From Lentzea waywayandensis (GTDB taxonomy: Bacteria > Actinomycetota > Actinomycetes > Mycobacteriales > Pseudonocardiaceae), in assembly GCF_900115955.1 (NCBI RefSeq), contig NZ_FOYL01000002.1, positions 868,001 through 932,000 of the forward strand: 64,000 bases of DNA. The letters run 5' to 3'. The position numbers and the translations under genes are program-made. Positions 14,158-22,266 of this stretch are shown piece by piece (position 1 is the first letter of the stretch; the number at the start of each line of letters is the position of its first letter). Below the pieces are notes generated by a model. It was given only the letters and a program-made list of their open reading frames with translations, ran no database searches and had not been told where the DNA came from.

Positions 14158-14313
14158 GGTCGGTGCGGAACGAGTCCCCGGGCCCCAACACAATCGCCTT
14201 CGCGGAACACCGTTCACCCGGAGCCGCGTCGTGCCCACCGCCGAGAGGCGACCGCCGCACCGACCACCCCACTTGCCCCCAGGCTGCCGTCCTCCCCCAG
14301 GCAGCGTGGGGGC
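14158..14313 (+). ncRNA. Predicted structured small RNA, unit D
   Basis: 108 nt plus terminator. P1: GGUCGGUGCGG (14158-14168) / CCGCACCGACC (14255-14265), perfect. P2: CGCGG (14201-14205) / CCGCG (14224-14228), with an altered cap CCGUUCACCCGG that can still close as CCG/CGG. P3: CGCC-GAGA-GGCG (14239-14250). Terminator: 14-bp stem with one mismatch (14275-14288 / 14300-14313), again different in sequence from the others. It ends 25 nt before the convergent ligA stop and may also terminate that gene from the other side. Confidence 0.67.
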
Positions 14314-14338
14314 TTCTCACATCCGCGGGCCGGACGGG

Positions 14339-16333
14339 TCAGGCGACTCCGGCGGCGATCAGCTTCGTCCAGATCTCGCCCTGGTCGACCACCTCGACGC
14401 CGAGCTTCTCCGCCTTCGTCAGTTTGCTCGCGCCCACGCCCTCGCCCGTGATGAGCAGGTCGGTGGTGGCCGAGACCGAGGAGGCGGCGGTGGCGCCGGC
14501 GCGTTCGCACATCTTCTGGAACGTCGGGCGGGTGACCTTCTCGCCGGAGCGCGGGTCGCTGATCGAGCCGGTGATCACGACGGACTTGCCCTCCAGGGGC
14601 GCGCCGGCGACGACTACCGGCGGCAGGTCCTCCGAGCGGACCTCCAGGGAGACGCCGCGCTCCCGCAGGCGTTCGATCTCCGGGCGCAGGCGGGCCAGGT
14701 GGAAGTTGATCGACTCGGCGACCTTCTGGCCGATGTCCTCGACGGCGACGAGCTTCTCGACGCCCGCGTCGGCCACCTCTTCCAGGGAACCGAAGCCCGC
14801 CCGGCACAGGCGAGCGGCGGTGCCTTCCGAGGCCATCGGGATCGAGAGGCCGATCATGGCTCGGCGCAGGCCCACGGAGCGGCTGCGGTCGATGGACTCG
14901 ATCATGCGCGTCGCGGAGATCTCGCCCACGCGGTCGAACTCCAGCAGGCGTTCCTTGGTGAGCGTGTAGAAGTCGGACGGGTTCACCAGGTCGCCGGTCT
15001 CGGCGAGGCGCTCGATCCACACCTGGCCGATGGCGTCGATGTCGGCGGCGGCGCGGGACGACCAGTGGATCAGGCGGCGCACGGTCTGGGCAGGGCAGAC
15101 GGCGTTCGTGCAGAACAGCTCGCGGCTGTTGCCCTGCTCGGTCAGCGGTTGCGAGCACGACGGGCAGTCGGAGGGCGGGATGATCTCCTGCTCGTCGCCG
15201 GTGCGCTTCGACTCGTCCAGGACGCCCGCGACGAACGGGATCACGTCGCCCGCGCGGCGGACCAGGACCGTGTCGCCGATCTTGATGCCCTTCGAGCGGA
15301 TGACCTCCTGGTTGGCCAGCGTCGCGCGGGTGACGGTGGTGCCGCCGACGAACACCGGCTCCAGCCAGGCGACCGGCGCGATCTTGCCGGTCTTGCCCAC
15401 GTCCCAGACGACGTCCTTCAGCACCGTCGTCTTCTCCTCGGCCGCGAACTTGTAGGCGATCGCGCCACGCGGAGAGGACGAACGGGTGCCCGCGGCGGCG
15501 AACGCGTCACGGTTCGCGAGGCGCAGCACGGCGCCGTCGAGGTCGTAGTCGAGCGTGTTGCGGGCCTGCTCGATGCCGCCGATCAGCTCCTGGGCCTCGG
15601 CCGCGGTAGAGCAGTGCTTCATCTCCGCCACGCTGAAGCCCAGCTTGCGCAGGCCCGCGTCGAGGTCGGAGTCGGCGCTCTCCGGCTCGGTCGTCAGGTC
15701 GAACGCGAAGAACTGCATGCGCCGGCCCTCGACCGCCTTCGGGTCCTTCGCACGCAACGTGCCCGCGGCGGCGTTGCGCGGGTTGATCAACGGCTTGTCC
15801 GGGTGCGCCGCGTTGTACGTGTCGAACGTCGAGCGCAGCATCACGCACTCGCCACGCACCTCGACGCGGCCCGGCGCCTCGACCTTGTCCGGCACGCCGT
15901 CGCACAACGCGCGCGTGAGGAACGTGACGTCGTCGCCCGTCGTGCCGTCGCCACGGGTGACGGCACGCGCGAGCCGGCCGTTCTCGTACACCAGCGCCAG
16001 CGACAGGCCGTCGAGCTTCGGCATGACGACCACGGGCTGACCGGGGAACCGCGAGAAGAACGACTCGACCTGCTCGGGCTTGTTCGCCTTCTCGAGCGAC
16101 AGCATCGGCCGCGAGTGCCGCACGGGCGCGTGCAGCACCGACGGCGCGCCCACGTGGTCCAGCGGGTTGTCCTTCGGCGCCAGCTTCGGGTGCTTCGCGA
16201 CCAGAGCACGGAACTCGTCCTCGATCGCGTCGTACTCCGCGTCCGCCACCAGCGGCTCACCCTGGTAGTACGCGTCACGCAGCTCGACGATCCGCGCGGC
16301 CAGCTCCTGAATCCGATCCCCCGCAGCACTCAT
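14339..16333 (-). CDS. ligA: NAD-dependent DNA ligase
   Basis: 664 residues, within the usual range of bacterial LigA. It seals nicks in DNA with NAD+, forming an adenylated Lys. The Ia domain and nucleotidyltransferase core contain the active-site Lys in MPKLDGLSLALVY, TRGDGTTGDDVT and the RGE motif (VEVRGECVM). Then come the OB domain, a Cys4 zinc finger (CPSC ... CTNAVCPAQ), helix-hairpin-helix repeats and a C-terminal BRCT domain (about 590-664). ATG 16333 starts the conserved N-terminal helix. The KLDG in place of the common KIDG and the somewhat short length leave open that this is a second ligA copy. It converges with the RNA array. Confidence 0.95.
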   Translation of the reverse strand: MSAAGDRIQELAARIVELRDAYYQGEPLVADAEYDAIEDEFRALVAKHPKLAPKDNPLDHVGAPSVLHAPVRHSRPMLSLEKANKPEQVESFFSRFPGQPVVVMPKLDGLSLALVYENGRLARAVTRGDGTTGDDVTFLTRALCDGVPDKVEAPGRVEVRGECVMLRSTFDTYNAAHPDKPLINPRNAAAGTLRAKDPKAVEGRRMQFFAFDLTTEPESADSDLDAGLRKLGFSVAEMKHCSTAAEAQELIGGIEQARNTLDYDLDGAVLRLANRDAFAAAGTRSSSPRGAIAYKFAAEEKTTVLKDVVWDVGKTGKIAPVAWLEPVFVGGTTVTRATLANQEVIRSKGIKIGDTVLVRRAGDVIPFVAGVLDESKRTGDEQEIIPPSDCPSCSQPLTEQGNSRELFCTNAVCPAQTVRRLIHWSSRAAADIDAIGQVWIERLAETGDLVNPSDFYTLTKERLLEFDRVGEISATRMIESIDRSRSVGLRRAMIGLSIPMASEGTAARLCRAGFGSLEEVADAGVEKLVAVEDIGQKVAESINFHLARLRPEIERLRERGVSLEVRSEDLPPVVVAGAPLEGKSVVITGSISDPRSGEKVTRPTFQKMCERAGATAASSVSATTDLLITGEGVGASKLTKAEKLGVEVVDQGEIWTKLIAAGVA

Positions 16334-16390
16334 GAACGGGACGTTACCCGGCACCCCTGACAATTCCGTGCAGCCGCGATCGAGCACCGC

Positions 16391-17191
16391 TCAAGCCGTG
16401 TGCTCCACCAGAGCGTCGACGAACACGGGCCACACCGGACGCGGCAGGTCGTGCCCGACCGAGTCCAGGACCAGCAGCGACGCACCCGGTATCGCGTCAC
16501 GCAGAGCTTCCCCGTGCGCCAGCGGATAGACCGGATCGAGCGAACCGTGCACCACCAAAGCGGGAACGGAGATGTCACCGAACCCGCCACCACGCGGAGC
16601 GTCGAACTCGATCTGGAAGTGGTTGGTCATCGCCGACGCCACGTTCACCGTCCGTGCCACGTCCTCCACCGCCAGCGCGCGCACGGACTCCTCGTCGAAG
16701 TACGGCGACGTGCCCGCGTAGGCCCGCAACACCGACACGATGGTCTCCACATCGGATGAGGCCTGGGCACCCGAAGCCTCCAGGAACGTCTCGGTCATCG
16801 GCGGCAGATCCGGATCGCCGGTCGTGGTCGCCACGAACGTCAGCGACAGCAGCCGGTCCGCGTGATCGACGCCCAACCCCAGCGCGATGGCCCCGCTCAT
16901 CGACCGCCCGACCACGTGCGCCCGATCAACGCCCAGCCCGTCCAGGATCCCCACGGCGTCCAGCACCAGGTCGGACAGCGCGTACCCCGGCTCTCCCGGC
17001 GGATAGCTCACAGACAGCCCGGTGTCGCGGTTGTCGTAACGGATCACGAACCGTCCGCGCGCCGCGATCGCCGCACACAACTCCGACTCCCACCACAACA
17101 TGGACGCGCACGCGCCGTGAATCAGCAGCACGGCCGGATCGGCAGGATCCCCGAACGTCTCGACGCACAACTCCACCCCGTTGGCGCGCAT
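16391..17191 (-). CDS. Alpha/beta hydrolase
   Basis: 266 residues with a complete alpha/beta hydrolase core: oxyanion region LLIHGACASMLWW (about 25-38), nucleophile elbow GRSMSG with the catalytic Ser around 96, Asp in HGSLDPVYPL and His in DSVGHDLP near the C terminus. The sequence resembles the aclacinomycin methylesterase (RdmC)/TAP-like group with YDNRDTG in strand 4. No signal peptide, so cytoplasmic. Its ATG overlaps the stop of the upstream luciferase-like gene by 1 nt (TGATG), which couples translation; the two may act on the same compound. The substrate is unknown. Confidence 0.9.
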   Translation of the reverse strand: MRANGVELCVETFGDPADPAVLLIHGACASMLWWESELCAAIAARGRFVIRYDNRDTGLSVSYPPGEPGYALSDLVLDAVGILDGLGVDRAHVVGRSMSGAIALGLGVDHADRLLSLTFVATTTGDPDLPPMTETFLEASGAQASSDVETIVSVLRAYAGTSPYFDEESVRALAVEDVARTVNVASAMTNHFQIEFDAPRGGGFGDISVPALVVHGSLDPVYPLAHGEALRDAIPGASLLVLDSVGHDLPRPVWPVFVDALVEHTA

Positions 17192-18003
17192 CACCGCACC
17201 GCCGGTCCATCGCGCAGCACGCCACGCACGTGATCCACGGACAAGGAGGCCGGGTCGAAGGCGGTCAGGCACCAGGTGGCCCCAGCCGAGGCATACGGCG
17301 CGACGTCCTCACCGGGAGAGACCTCGCAGACGTAGTCGAACGGCCCGTCACCGGACCGCAGCGCCTCCACCTGCCCCACCGCGTCAGCGAACTCATCAGC
17401 CGACGACAGGTTCACCGGGAAGAAGCCGTCCAGGCCGGCCGCACGGCGCATCGGCCGCGAATTCCCAGGAAAGCCTGCGGCCCACACCGGAACTCCAGGC
17501 CGCTGCACGGGCCGAGGCAGGAAAGTCACACCGTCCACTGTGTAGTGCGCGCCGCGATGCCGCACGACCTCCCCGGACCACGCCGCCCGCAGGATCTCCA
17601 GCGACTCGTCCAGCATCTGCCCACGCACCCGGTCGTCGCACTCCTCCCCGGTGCGCGAGAACTCGCCCGCGAACCGGTCACTCCCCAGGCCCACCCCGAG
17701 CACGAGCCGTCCCCCGCTGAGCAGGTCCAGCGAAGCGGTCTCGCGGGCGAGCTTCACGGGCCGCCGCCGCGTGATGGCCGAGACCATCGGCCCGAACCGC
17801 AGCCGCGAGGTGGCCGAGGCGACGGCGGCCAGCGTGATCCACGGATCGGCCACGTGCGTGACCGGCTCGCGCCAGCGGACGTGGTCCCAGACGAACAGCC
17901 CGGCCCAGCCCGCTTCCTCCGCCTCCGCGGCGAGACGGGCGACGAGCAACGGATCGGCGAGCGCGTCGAACAGCGGCAACCAGAGAGCACATCGTGGGTT
18001 CAT
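17191..18003 (-). CDS. Luciferase-like (probably F420-dependent) oxidoreductase
   Basis: 270 residues of the bacterial luciferase-like TIM-barrel superfamily. Diagnostic pieces are the N-terminal LWLPLFD, a FVWDHVRW segment, SRLRFGPMVSAITRRRPVKL and DLLSGGRLVLGVGLG, which bind the deazaflavin/flavin phosphate. In actinomycetes most such proteins use F420 rather than FMN; I infer this from taxonomy, not from a decisive residue. It is first in a two-gene operon with the hydrolase at 16391 and is divergent from the LysR gene at 18090, which therefore probably regulates it. Confidence 0.88.
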   Translation of the reverse strand: MNPRCALWLPLFDALADPLLVARLAAEAEEAGWAGLFVWDHVRWREPVTHVADPWITLAAVASATSRLRFGPMVSAITRRRPVKLARETASLDLLSGGRLVLGVGLGSDRFAGEFSRTGEECDDRVRGQMLDESLEILRAAWSGEVVRHRGAHYTVDGVTFLPRPVQRPGVPVWAAGFPGNSRPMRRAAGLDGFFPVNLSSADEFADAVGQVEALRSGDGPFDYVCEVSPGEDVAPYASAGATWCLTAFDPASLSVDHVRGVLRDGPAVR

Positions 18004-18089
18004 GAGAGCAACGCTAGAAACGAACGAGCATTAACAAAAGCGATAGATTCTGCTCATGTCAACCAGCAACACTTATAGTCGGACCCGTG

Positions 18090-18950
18090 ATGGACCTCCG
18101 CCACCTGGCAACCCTGGACGCGGTGGCCGCCGAGGGCACCTTCGGCAAGGCCGCCGACCGCCTCGGCTACACCCAGTCGGCCGTGAGCCAGCAGGTCGCC
18201 GCGCTGGAGAAGGCCGTGGGCGGCGCCGTGTTCGACCGCCCCGGCGGCCCGAAACCGGTCCGTCTCACGCCGCTGGGCGAGGTGGTGCTCGCCCACGGAC
18301 GCGAACTGCTGGCCCGCGCCGCCGCCACCGAGGACGCCGTCGAACGGTTCAAGGCCGGCGAGGGCCGCGTCGACATCGGCACCTTCCAGAGCGTCACGAA
18401 CGTCATCCTCCCGGCGGTGGTGCGCCAGATCCTCACCGAACATCCCGCCGCCGACATCCGGCTGTTCGAGGAGGAGACCGACGAGCCCAGCGCCGACGGC
18501 CTGGACCTGGTCTTCTTCGACGGCCGGGTCAAGGACGCCGAGCAGGTCAAGATCCTCGACGACCCGTACGTGCTGGTCGCCCGCCGCGGCCAGTTCCCCG
18601 AGGGCCCGGTCCCGCTCACCGCCCTGCACGGCGCCGCGATGGTCGCCCAGCCGCCGATCTGCGACCAGGCCAGGGTCGAACGGGTCTACGCCGACGCCGG
18701 GGTCGCGCCGCTGATCGTGTTCCGCACGGCCGACAACCGGGGCGTGATCTCGATGGTCCGCGCCGGAATGGGCCTCGCCGTGATGCCGAGGCTCGCACTC
18801 GACGTCGCGTCGGACGACCTGTCCGCGCACGAACTCCAACCCGCACTGGCGCCGCGGGAGATCTACCTGGCCTGGCAGGCGAACCGGACGCTGTCCCCGC
18901 TGGCCACCCGCGTCATCGAGCTCACGAAGCAGACAGCCGCACAGCTCTAG
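18090..18950 (+). CDS. LysR-family transcriptional regulator
   Basis: 286 residues: N-terminal winged helix-turn-helix (MDLRHLATLDAVAAEGTFGK ... TQSAVSQQVAALE) and a periplasmic-binding-like effector domain (about 90-286). The start is ATG 18090, preceded directly by GTG 18087. A good -10 TATAGT (18074-18079) lies 7-10 nt before these codons, so the message is probably leaderless. It is divergent from the luciferase-like/hydrolase pair with an 83-nt shared region, the classic LysR arrangement. The effector is unknown. Its last 4 nt overlap the convergent small gene 18947-19177. Confidence 0.92.
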   Translation: MDLRHLATLDAVAAEGTFGKAADRLGYTQSAVSQQVAALEKAVGGAVFDRPGGPKPVRLTPLGEVVLAHGRELLARAAATEDAVERFKAGEGRVDIGTFQSVTNVILPAVVRQILTEHPAADIRLFEEETDEPSADGLDLVFFDGRVKDAEQVKILDDPYVLVARRGQFPEGPVPLTALHGAAMVAQPPICDQARVERVYADAGVAPLIVFRTADNRGVISMVRAGMGLAVMPRLALDVASDDLSAHELQPALAPREIYLAWQANRTLSPLATRVIELTKQTAAQL

Positions 18951-19177
18951 TCGCGCGGCCCGCGCAACATCAGCACCACCCGCAGGACGTGCTCGACGGC
19001 CGCCGGGAACACCGCTCCCCGCAGCTCGTCGCGGTGCACCAGGGTCTGCCCGGCGAACTCGACCATGCGCTCCGGCCCGGCCCGCCTGACCACGAGCGCG
19101 GCGACCTCCTCCAGATCCAGAAGAGGATGGTCGAGGCGGGTCAGCGCGAACTCGACGATCAGCTCCTCGTCGCTCAT
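18947..19177 (-). CDS. Small hypothetical protein
   Basis: 76 residues beginning MSDEELIVEFALTRLDHP; acidic-helical N-terminal half, then hydrophobic and basic segments ending VVLMLRGPRD. No family recognised and no membrane or export signal. ATG 19177 is preceded by a strong Shine-Dalgarno (GGAGGAGGTGCC), which supports it being real. It ends inside the last codons of the LysR gene and is divergent from the ammonia-lyase gene at 19246. Confidence 0.6.
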   Translation of the reverse strand: MSDEELIVEFALTRLDHPLLDLEEVAALVVRRAGPERMVEFAGQTLVHRDELRGAVFPAAVEHVLRVVLMLRGPRD

Positions 19178-19245
19178 CCGGCACCTCCTCCCGCCGACTC
19201 TTCGGATTCTTCCACCGATACACGTCGAGAACACGCGCTGGACCG

Positions 19246-20253
19246 ATGATCCGCGCCACCAGCACGCTGTCCCGCATGAAGTTCTCGCGGCCAGAAGCCC
19301 GCAGCTGGCGATGCCCGCCCGCACCCACCGAGGTGTGGGACTTCCACGCTCAGCTGCCCGGCTACGCGCCCACTCCGCTGACCGAACTGCCGGCTCTCGC
19401 CGCGGAGCTCGAGATCGACCGCTTGTTCGTCAAGGACGAATCCTCCCGGCTGGGCCTGCCCGCTTTCAAGGCTCTGGGCGCGTCCTGGGCCGTTCACCGC
19501 GTTCTTCAGCATCACACCAGCCAGGTCACGCTCACCACCGCGACCGACGGCAACCACGGACGCGCGGTCGCCCGCATGGCCCGTCTGCGCGACCAGCGGG
19601 CCCACGTCTTCGTGCCGAACACCGTGCCCGCCCAGGCGATCGAGGCCATCCGCTCCGAGAACGCCGAGGTCACCATCGTCGACGGCACGTACGACGACGC
19701 GGTCGCCAGAGCCGCCGCGGCGGACGGGATCCTCGTGCAGGACATGGGATGGCCTGGCTACGAGGAGATCCCGGCCTGGATCGTCGAGGGCTACGGCACG
19801 CTCTGCCACGAGATCGACGAGCAGCTCGACGCAGAACCCGACCTGGTGGTCGTTCCGGTCGGCGTCGGCTCGTTCGCACAGGCTGTCATCACGCACTACC
19901 ACGGCCGCGACTCCCGCACGCGGCTCCTCGCCGTCGAACCCGACAGCGCCGCCTGCGTCCTCGAAAGCCTGAAAGCGGGCGAACGCAAGACCATCCCCAC
20001 GGGCGACACGATCATGGCCGGCCTCAACTGCGGCACACCGTCCGCGACCGCCTGGCCGTACCTGAACAACGGCCTGGACGCCGCCGTGTCCATCTCCGAG
20101 ACCGACTGCACCAAAGCGATGCGAGACCTCCACGCGCAGAACGTCCACTCAGGACCGTGCGGTGCTGCCCCGCTCGCCGGACTGCGCGCCATCCGCAGCG
20201 AGTTCGGCGACCTCTCCACCGTCGTGCTCATCAGCACCGAAGGACGCCCGTGA
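19246..20253 (+). CDS. Diaminopropionate ammonia-lyase-like PLP enzyme (YgeX-like)
   Basis: 335 residues of fold-type II PLP enzymes. SRLGLPAFKALGASWAVHR contains the PLP-binding Lys; TTATDGNHGRAVA is the Asn/Gly loop; PVGVGSFAQAV is the phosphate-binding loop, with a Cys/Gly-rich SGPCGAAPLAG late in the protein. The N-terminal ARSWRCPPAPTEVWDFH and PGYAPTPL match diaminopropionate ammonia-lyases, which convert 2,3-diaminopropionate to pyruvate and ammonia. ATG 19246 is the first start; ATG 19276 (MKFSRPEAR) is equally possible. The next gene overlaps by 4 nt. With the M20 peptidase it mirrors the E. coli ygeX-ygeY pair. A threonine/serine dehydratase role cannot be excluded. Confidence 0.85.
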   Translation: MIRATSTLSRMKFSRPEARSWRCPPAPTEVWDFHAQLPGYAPTPLTELPALAAELEIDRLFVKDESSRLGLPAFKALGASWAVHRVLQHHTSQVTLTTATDGNHGRAVARMARLRDQRAHVFVPNTVPAQAIEAIRSENAEVTIVDGTYDDAVARAAAADGILVQDMGWPGYEEIPAWIVEGYGTLCHEIDEQLDAEPDLVVVPVGVGSFAQAVITHYHGRDSRTRLLAVEPDSAACVLESLKAGERKTIPTGDTIMAGLNCGTPSATAWPYLNNGLDAAVSISETDCTKAMRDLHAQNVHSGPCGAAPLAGLRAIRSEFGDLSTVVLISTEGRP

Positions 20254-21371
20254 ACCCCCGTGACCTGCTGGCCGACCTGATCTCCATCGACTCGGTCAAC
20301 CCCGACCTCGTCCCCGGCGGCAACGGCGAACAGGAGATCGCCGGCTTCTGCACCACCTGGTTCCAGCGCAACGGCTTCGAGGTCCACCGTCTGGAGAGAC
20401 GACCGGGCAGGCCGTCCCTCGTCGCCGTGAAGAAGGGCACCGGCGGCGGGAAGTCGTTGATGCTCAACGGCCACATCGACACGGTCGGTCTCGCGGGCTA
20501 CGACGGCGACCCGCTCGAGCCGGAGATCAACGACGGCAGGATGTTCGGCCGCGGCGCCTTCGACATGAAGGGCGGCATCGCGGCCATGATGATCGCCGCC
20601 GCCAGAGCCACCGAACGCCCGCTGCGCGGCGACGTGATCGTCGCGTGCGTGGCCGACGAGGAACACGGCAGCTCCGGCACGGAAGAGGTGCTGGAGCACT
20701 TCACCGCCGACGCCGCCATCGTCACCGAACCCAGCCACCTCGAAGTCACGCTGGCGCACAAGGGTTTCGTGTGGTTCGACGTCGAGATCCACGGCAGGGC
20801 CGCCCACGGCTCACGACCGGAGCTGGGCATCGACGCGATCGCCAAGGCCGGCCACTTCCTGGTGGCACTGGAACAACTGGGCCGAGACCTCGCGGAAGGC
20901 CCGAAGCACCACCTGCTCGGCACCGGCACGGTCCACGCGTCGCTGATCAGCGGCGGCGAGGAGGCCTCGACCTACCCCGCGACCTGCAAGATCACGCTCG
21001 AACGCCGCACGGTGCCGGGAGAATCCCCGCAGCAGACCGAGGACGAGCTGCGCACGATCCTCGACCACCTCACCGCGACGGTCCCGGACTTCACCGCCAC
21101 GCTCACCCGAGGCCTCGCCAGGGATCCCTTCGAGGCCGACCCCGAAGCGGAGATCGTCCGCACGCTCATCGCGAACCTCGGCGAACCGCCCGTCATCCGC
21201 GCGGAGCCGTTCTGGACCGACTGCGCCCTGCTGGACCGCGCGGGCATCCCCTGCCTGCTGTTCGGCGTCGACGGCGGCGGCGCCCACGCGGCCACCGAGT
21301 ACGTCGACCTGGCCTCCCTGGACCGGCTGACCGAGGTGCTGACCGCCACGATCACCGGATTCTGCGACTAG
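20250..21371 (+). CDS. M20-family metallopeptidase/deacylase (YgeY/ArgE/DapE-like)
   Basis: 373 residues. Zinc-binding and catalytic residues of the M20 family are visible: LMLNGHIDTVG (His and Asp), FGRGAFDMKGG, VADEEHGSSGTEE (catalytic Glu-Glu) and a C-terminal His (GGGAHAATEYVD). The central dimerisation domain starts near 165. Family members hydrolyse N-acyl amino acids or small peptides such as N-acetylornithine or succinyl-diaminopimelate. GTG 20250 overlaps the stop of the ammonia-lyase gene (GTGA), so the two are translated together. I infer release of a diamino acid that the lyase then deaminates. Confidence 0.9.
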   Translation: MNPRDLLADLISIDSVNPDLVPGGNGEQEIAGFCTTWFQRNGFEVHRLERRPGRPSLVAVKKGTGGGKSLMLNGHIDTVGLAGYDGDPLEPEINDGRMFGRGAFDMKGGIAAMMIAAARATERPLRGDVIVACVADEEHGSSGTEEVLEHFTADAAIVTEPSHLEVTLAHKGFVWFDVEIHGRAAHGSRPELGIDAIAKAGHFLVALEQLGRDLAEGPKHHLLGTGTVHASLISGGEEASTYPATCKITLERRTVPGESPQQTEDELRTILDHLTATVPDFTATLTRGLARDPFEADPEAEIVRTLIANLGEPPVIRAEPFWTDCALLDRAGIPCLLFGVDGGGAHAATEYVDLASLDRLTEVLTATITGFCD

Positions 21372-21450
21372 GTTCTCTCCCTGGGGGAAGTACGAGGGGG
21401 AACCGGGGATGCCACGCTAGGAAAGGCCGCTCGACGCGGGCGACTCAGCG

Positions 21451-22028
21451 GTGCTCACGTTCGCGCGGGAGCTCAGGTCGTTGCGGGAGAGGGCGGGCAG
21501 CCCCACCTACCGCCAGCTCAGTTCGGTGACGCACTACTCGGAGGCGGCCCTGTCCCAGGCCGCCGCCGGGCGCAAGTTGCCGACGCTCCACCTCACCGGT
21601 CAGTCGCACGCCGTCAAGTCGGTCGCGTTCAGTCCGGACGGCACGCTCCTCGCGACCGGCGGCACCGATTTCGTCGTCCGCGTCCGGGACGCCACGACGG
21701 GCACCCTCACCGCCGAACTGACCGGCCACACCGACACCGTGCACGCCGTCGCGTTCGCCCCCGACGGCACCACCCTGGCCAGCGCGTGGCCGACCGCACC
21801 CCGTTCGCCACGCTGTCCGGTCCCACCGAGCGCGTGTACGCGCTGGCGTTCCTGCCCGACGGCCACACGCTGCTCAGCGCGGGTGGCGACCGGACCGTCC
21901 GAGCGTGGGAGGCCGATGCCGAGCACGCTGCCGCGCGCATCTGCGCCACGGTGTCGCCGCCCCTGTCCGCCCCCGACTGGAACCGCCACTTCCCGGACAT
22001 CGACCTCACCCCGCCCTGCCCGCGATGA
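21451..22028 (+). pseudogene. Remnant of XRE-HTH / WD40 signalling protein
   Basis: GTG 21451 opens an XRE-type N terminus typical of actinomycete HTH-NTPase-WD40 proteins (TYRQLSSVTHYSEAALSQAA, GRKLPTL). Immediately after GRKLPT the sequence jumps into WD40 repeats (HAVKSVAFSPDGTLLATGG, HTDTVHAVAFAPDG), so the whole NTPase and most of the propeller are missing. Around 21780-21790 the frame changes; the last repeats (RVYALAFLPDGHTLLSAGGD) and tail run in a second frame to the stop at 22028. One internal deletion plus one frameshift leave a non-functional relic. The intact BTAD-nSTAND-WD40 gene at 7132 is a distant relative, not the parent. Confidence 0.75.
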
Positions 22029-22266
22029 CGTCGTCAGAGCGACGATCGCGGCAGACCCACCTCTTCACTCATGGTGCTTCCCCCTTCTCCCGCAACCTGT
22101 CTAGCCGGAGAAGTTTCTTCACGGTCGAGGCCGTGAGCCGAAGAAACAACGGTGAGCAACCCCGCGATCTTGACGTTTCTCGAACAAAGCCCGAACCACG
22201 CCCGGTTCCAGATCCGGCACCGTATCGACCCGAACGGTTCTTGCCGATCTTGAGAGGGGACTTCTC

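Larger units (their letters stand above)
13231..14313 (+). repeat. Array of four tandem promoter-RNA-terminator units plus two decayed units
   Basis: About 1.1 kb with no convincing gene holds four direct repeats (units A-D). Each has the same parts at fixed spacing: GGAA(C/A)-N17/18-CGTT, exactly 9 nt, a 108-109 nt segment closed by an 11-bp stem, then a GC-rich terminator hairpin. Units A, B and D also carry a 16-nt box, GTGAGCGACCACACAG-like, 7-8 nt before the GGAA (13231-13246, 13531-13546, 14099-14114). Unit C abuts the terminator of B and lacks the box. A stem-only remnant (13455-13486) and an orphan terminator (14006-14039) look like deletion products. The array lies between convergent ends of ligA and the broken Tat gene region. 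Confidence 0.8.

Noticed and set aside
13231..14270. Reading the four RNA units as short GTG-started proteins (VGAERVPGP... NRLRG... ERRP)
   Set aside because: Open frames exist through each unit, but starts lack Shine-Dalgarno sites, differences between units A and B fall at all codon positions and are mostly non-synonymous, frames end at unrelated places, and the conserved features are stems, promoter and terminator spacing.
13231..14313. CRISPR array or MITE with 11-bp terminal repeats
   Set aside because: Repeats are about 108 nt with unequal spacing and no short spacers, and no cas genes are present. Conservation extends beyond the 11-bp arms into promoter and terminator, and no target-site duplications flank the arms.
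21372..21450. Small ORF or attachment site before the XRE-WD40 relic
   Set aside because: No ribosome binding site with a sensible ORF, no tRNA and no direct repeat flanking the relic, so no integration event can be supported.
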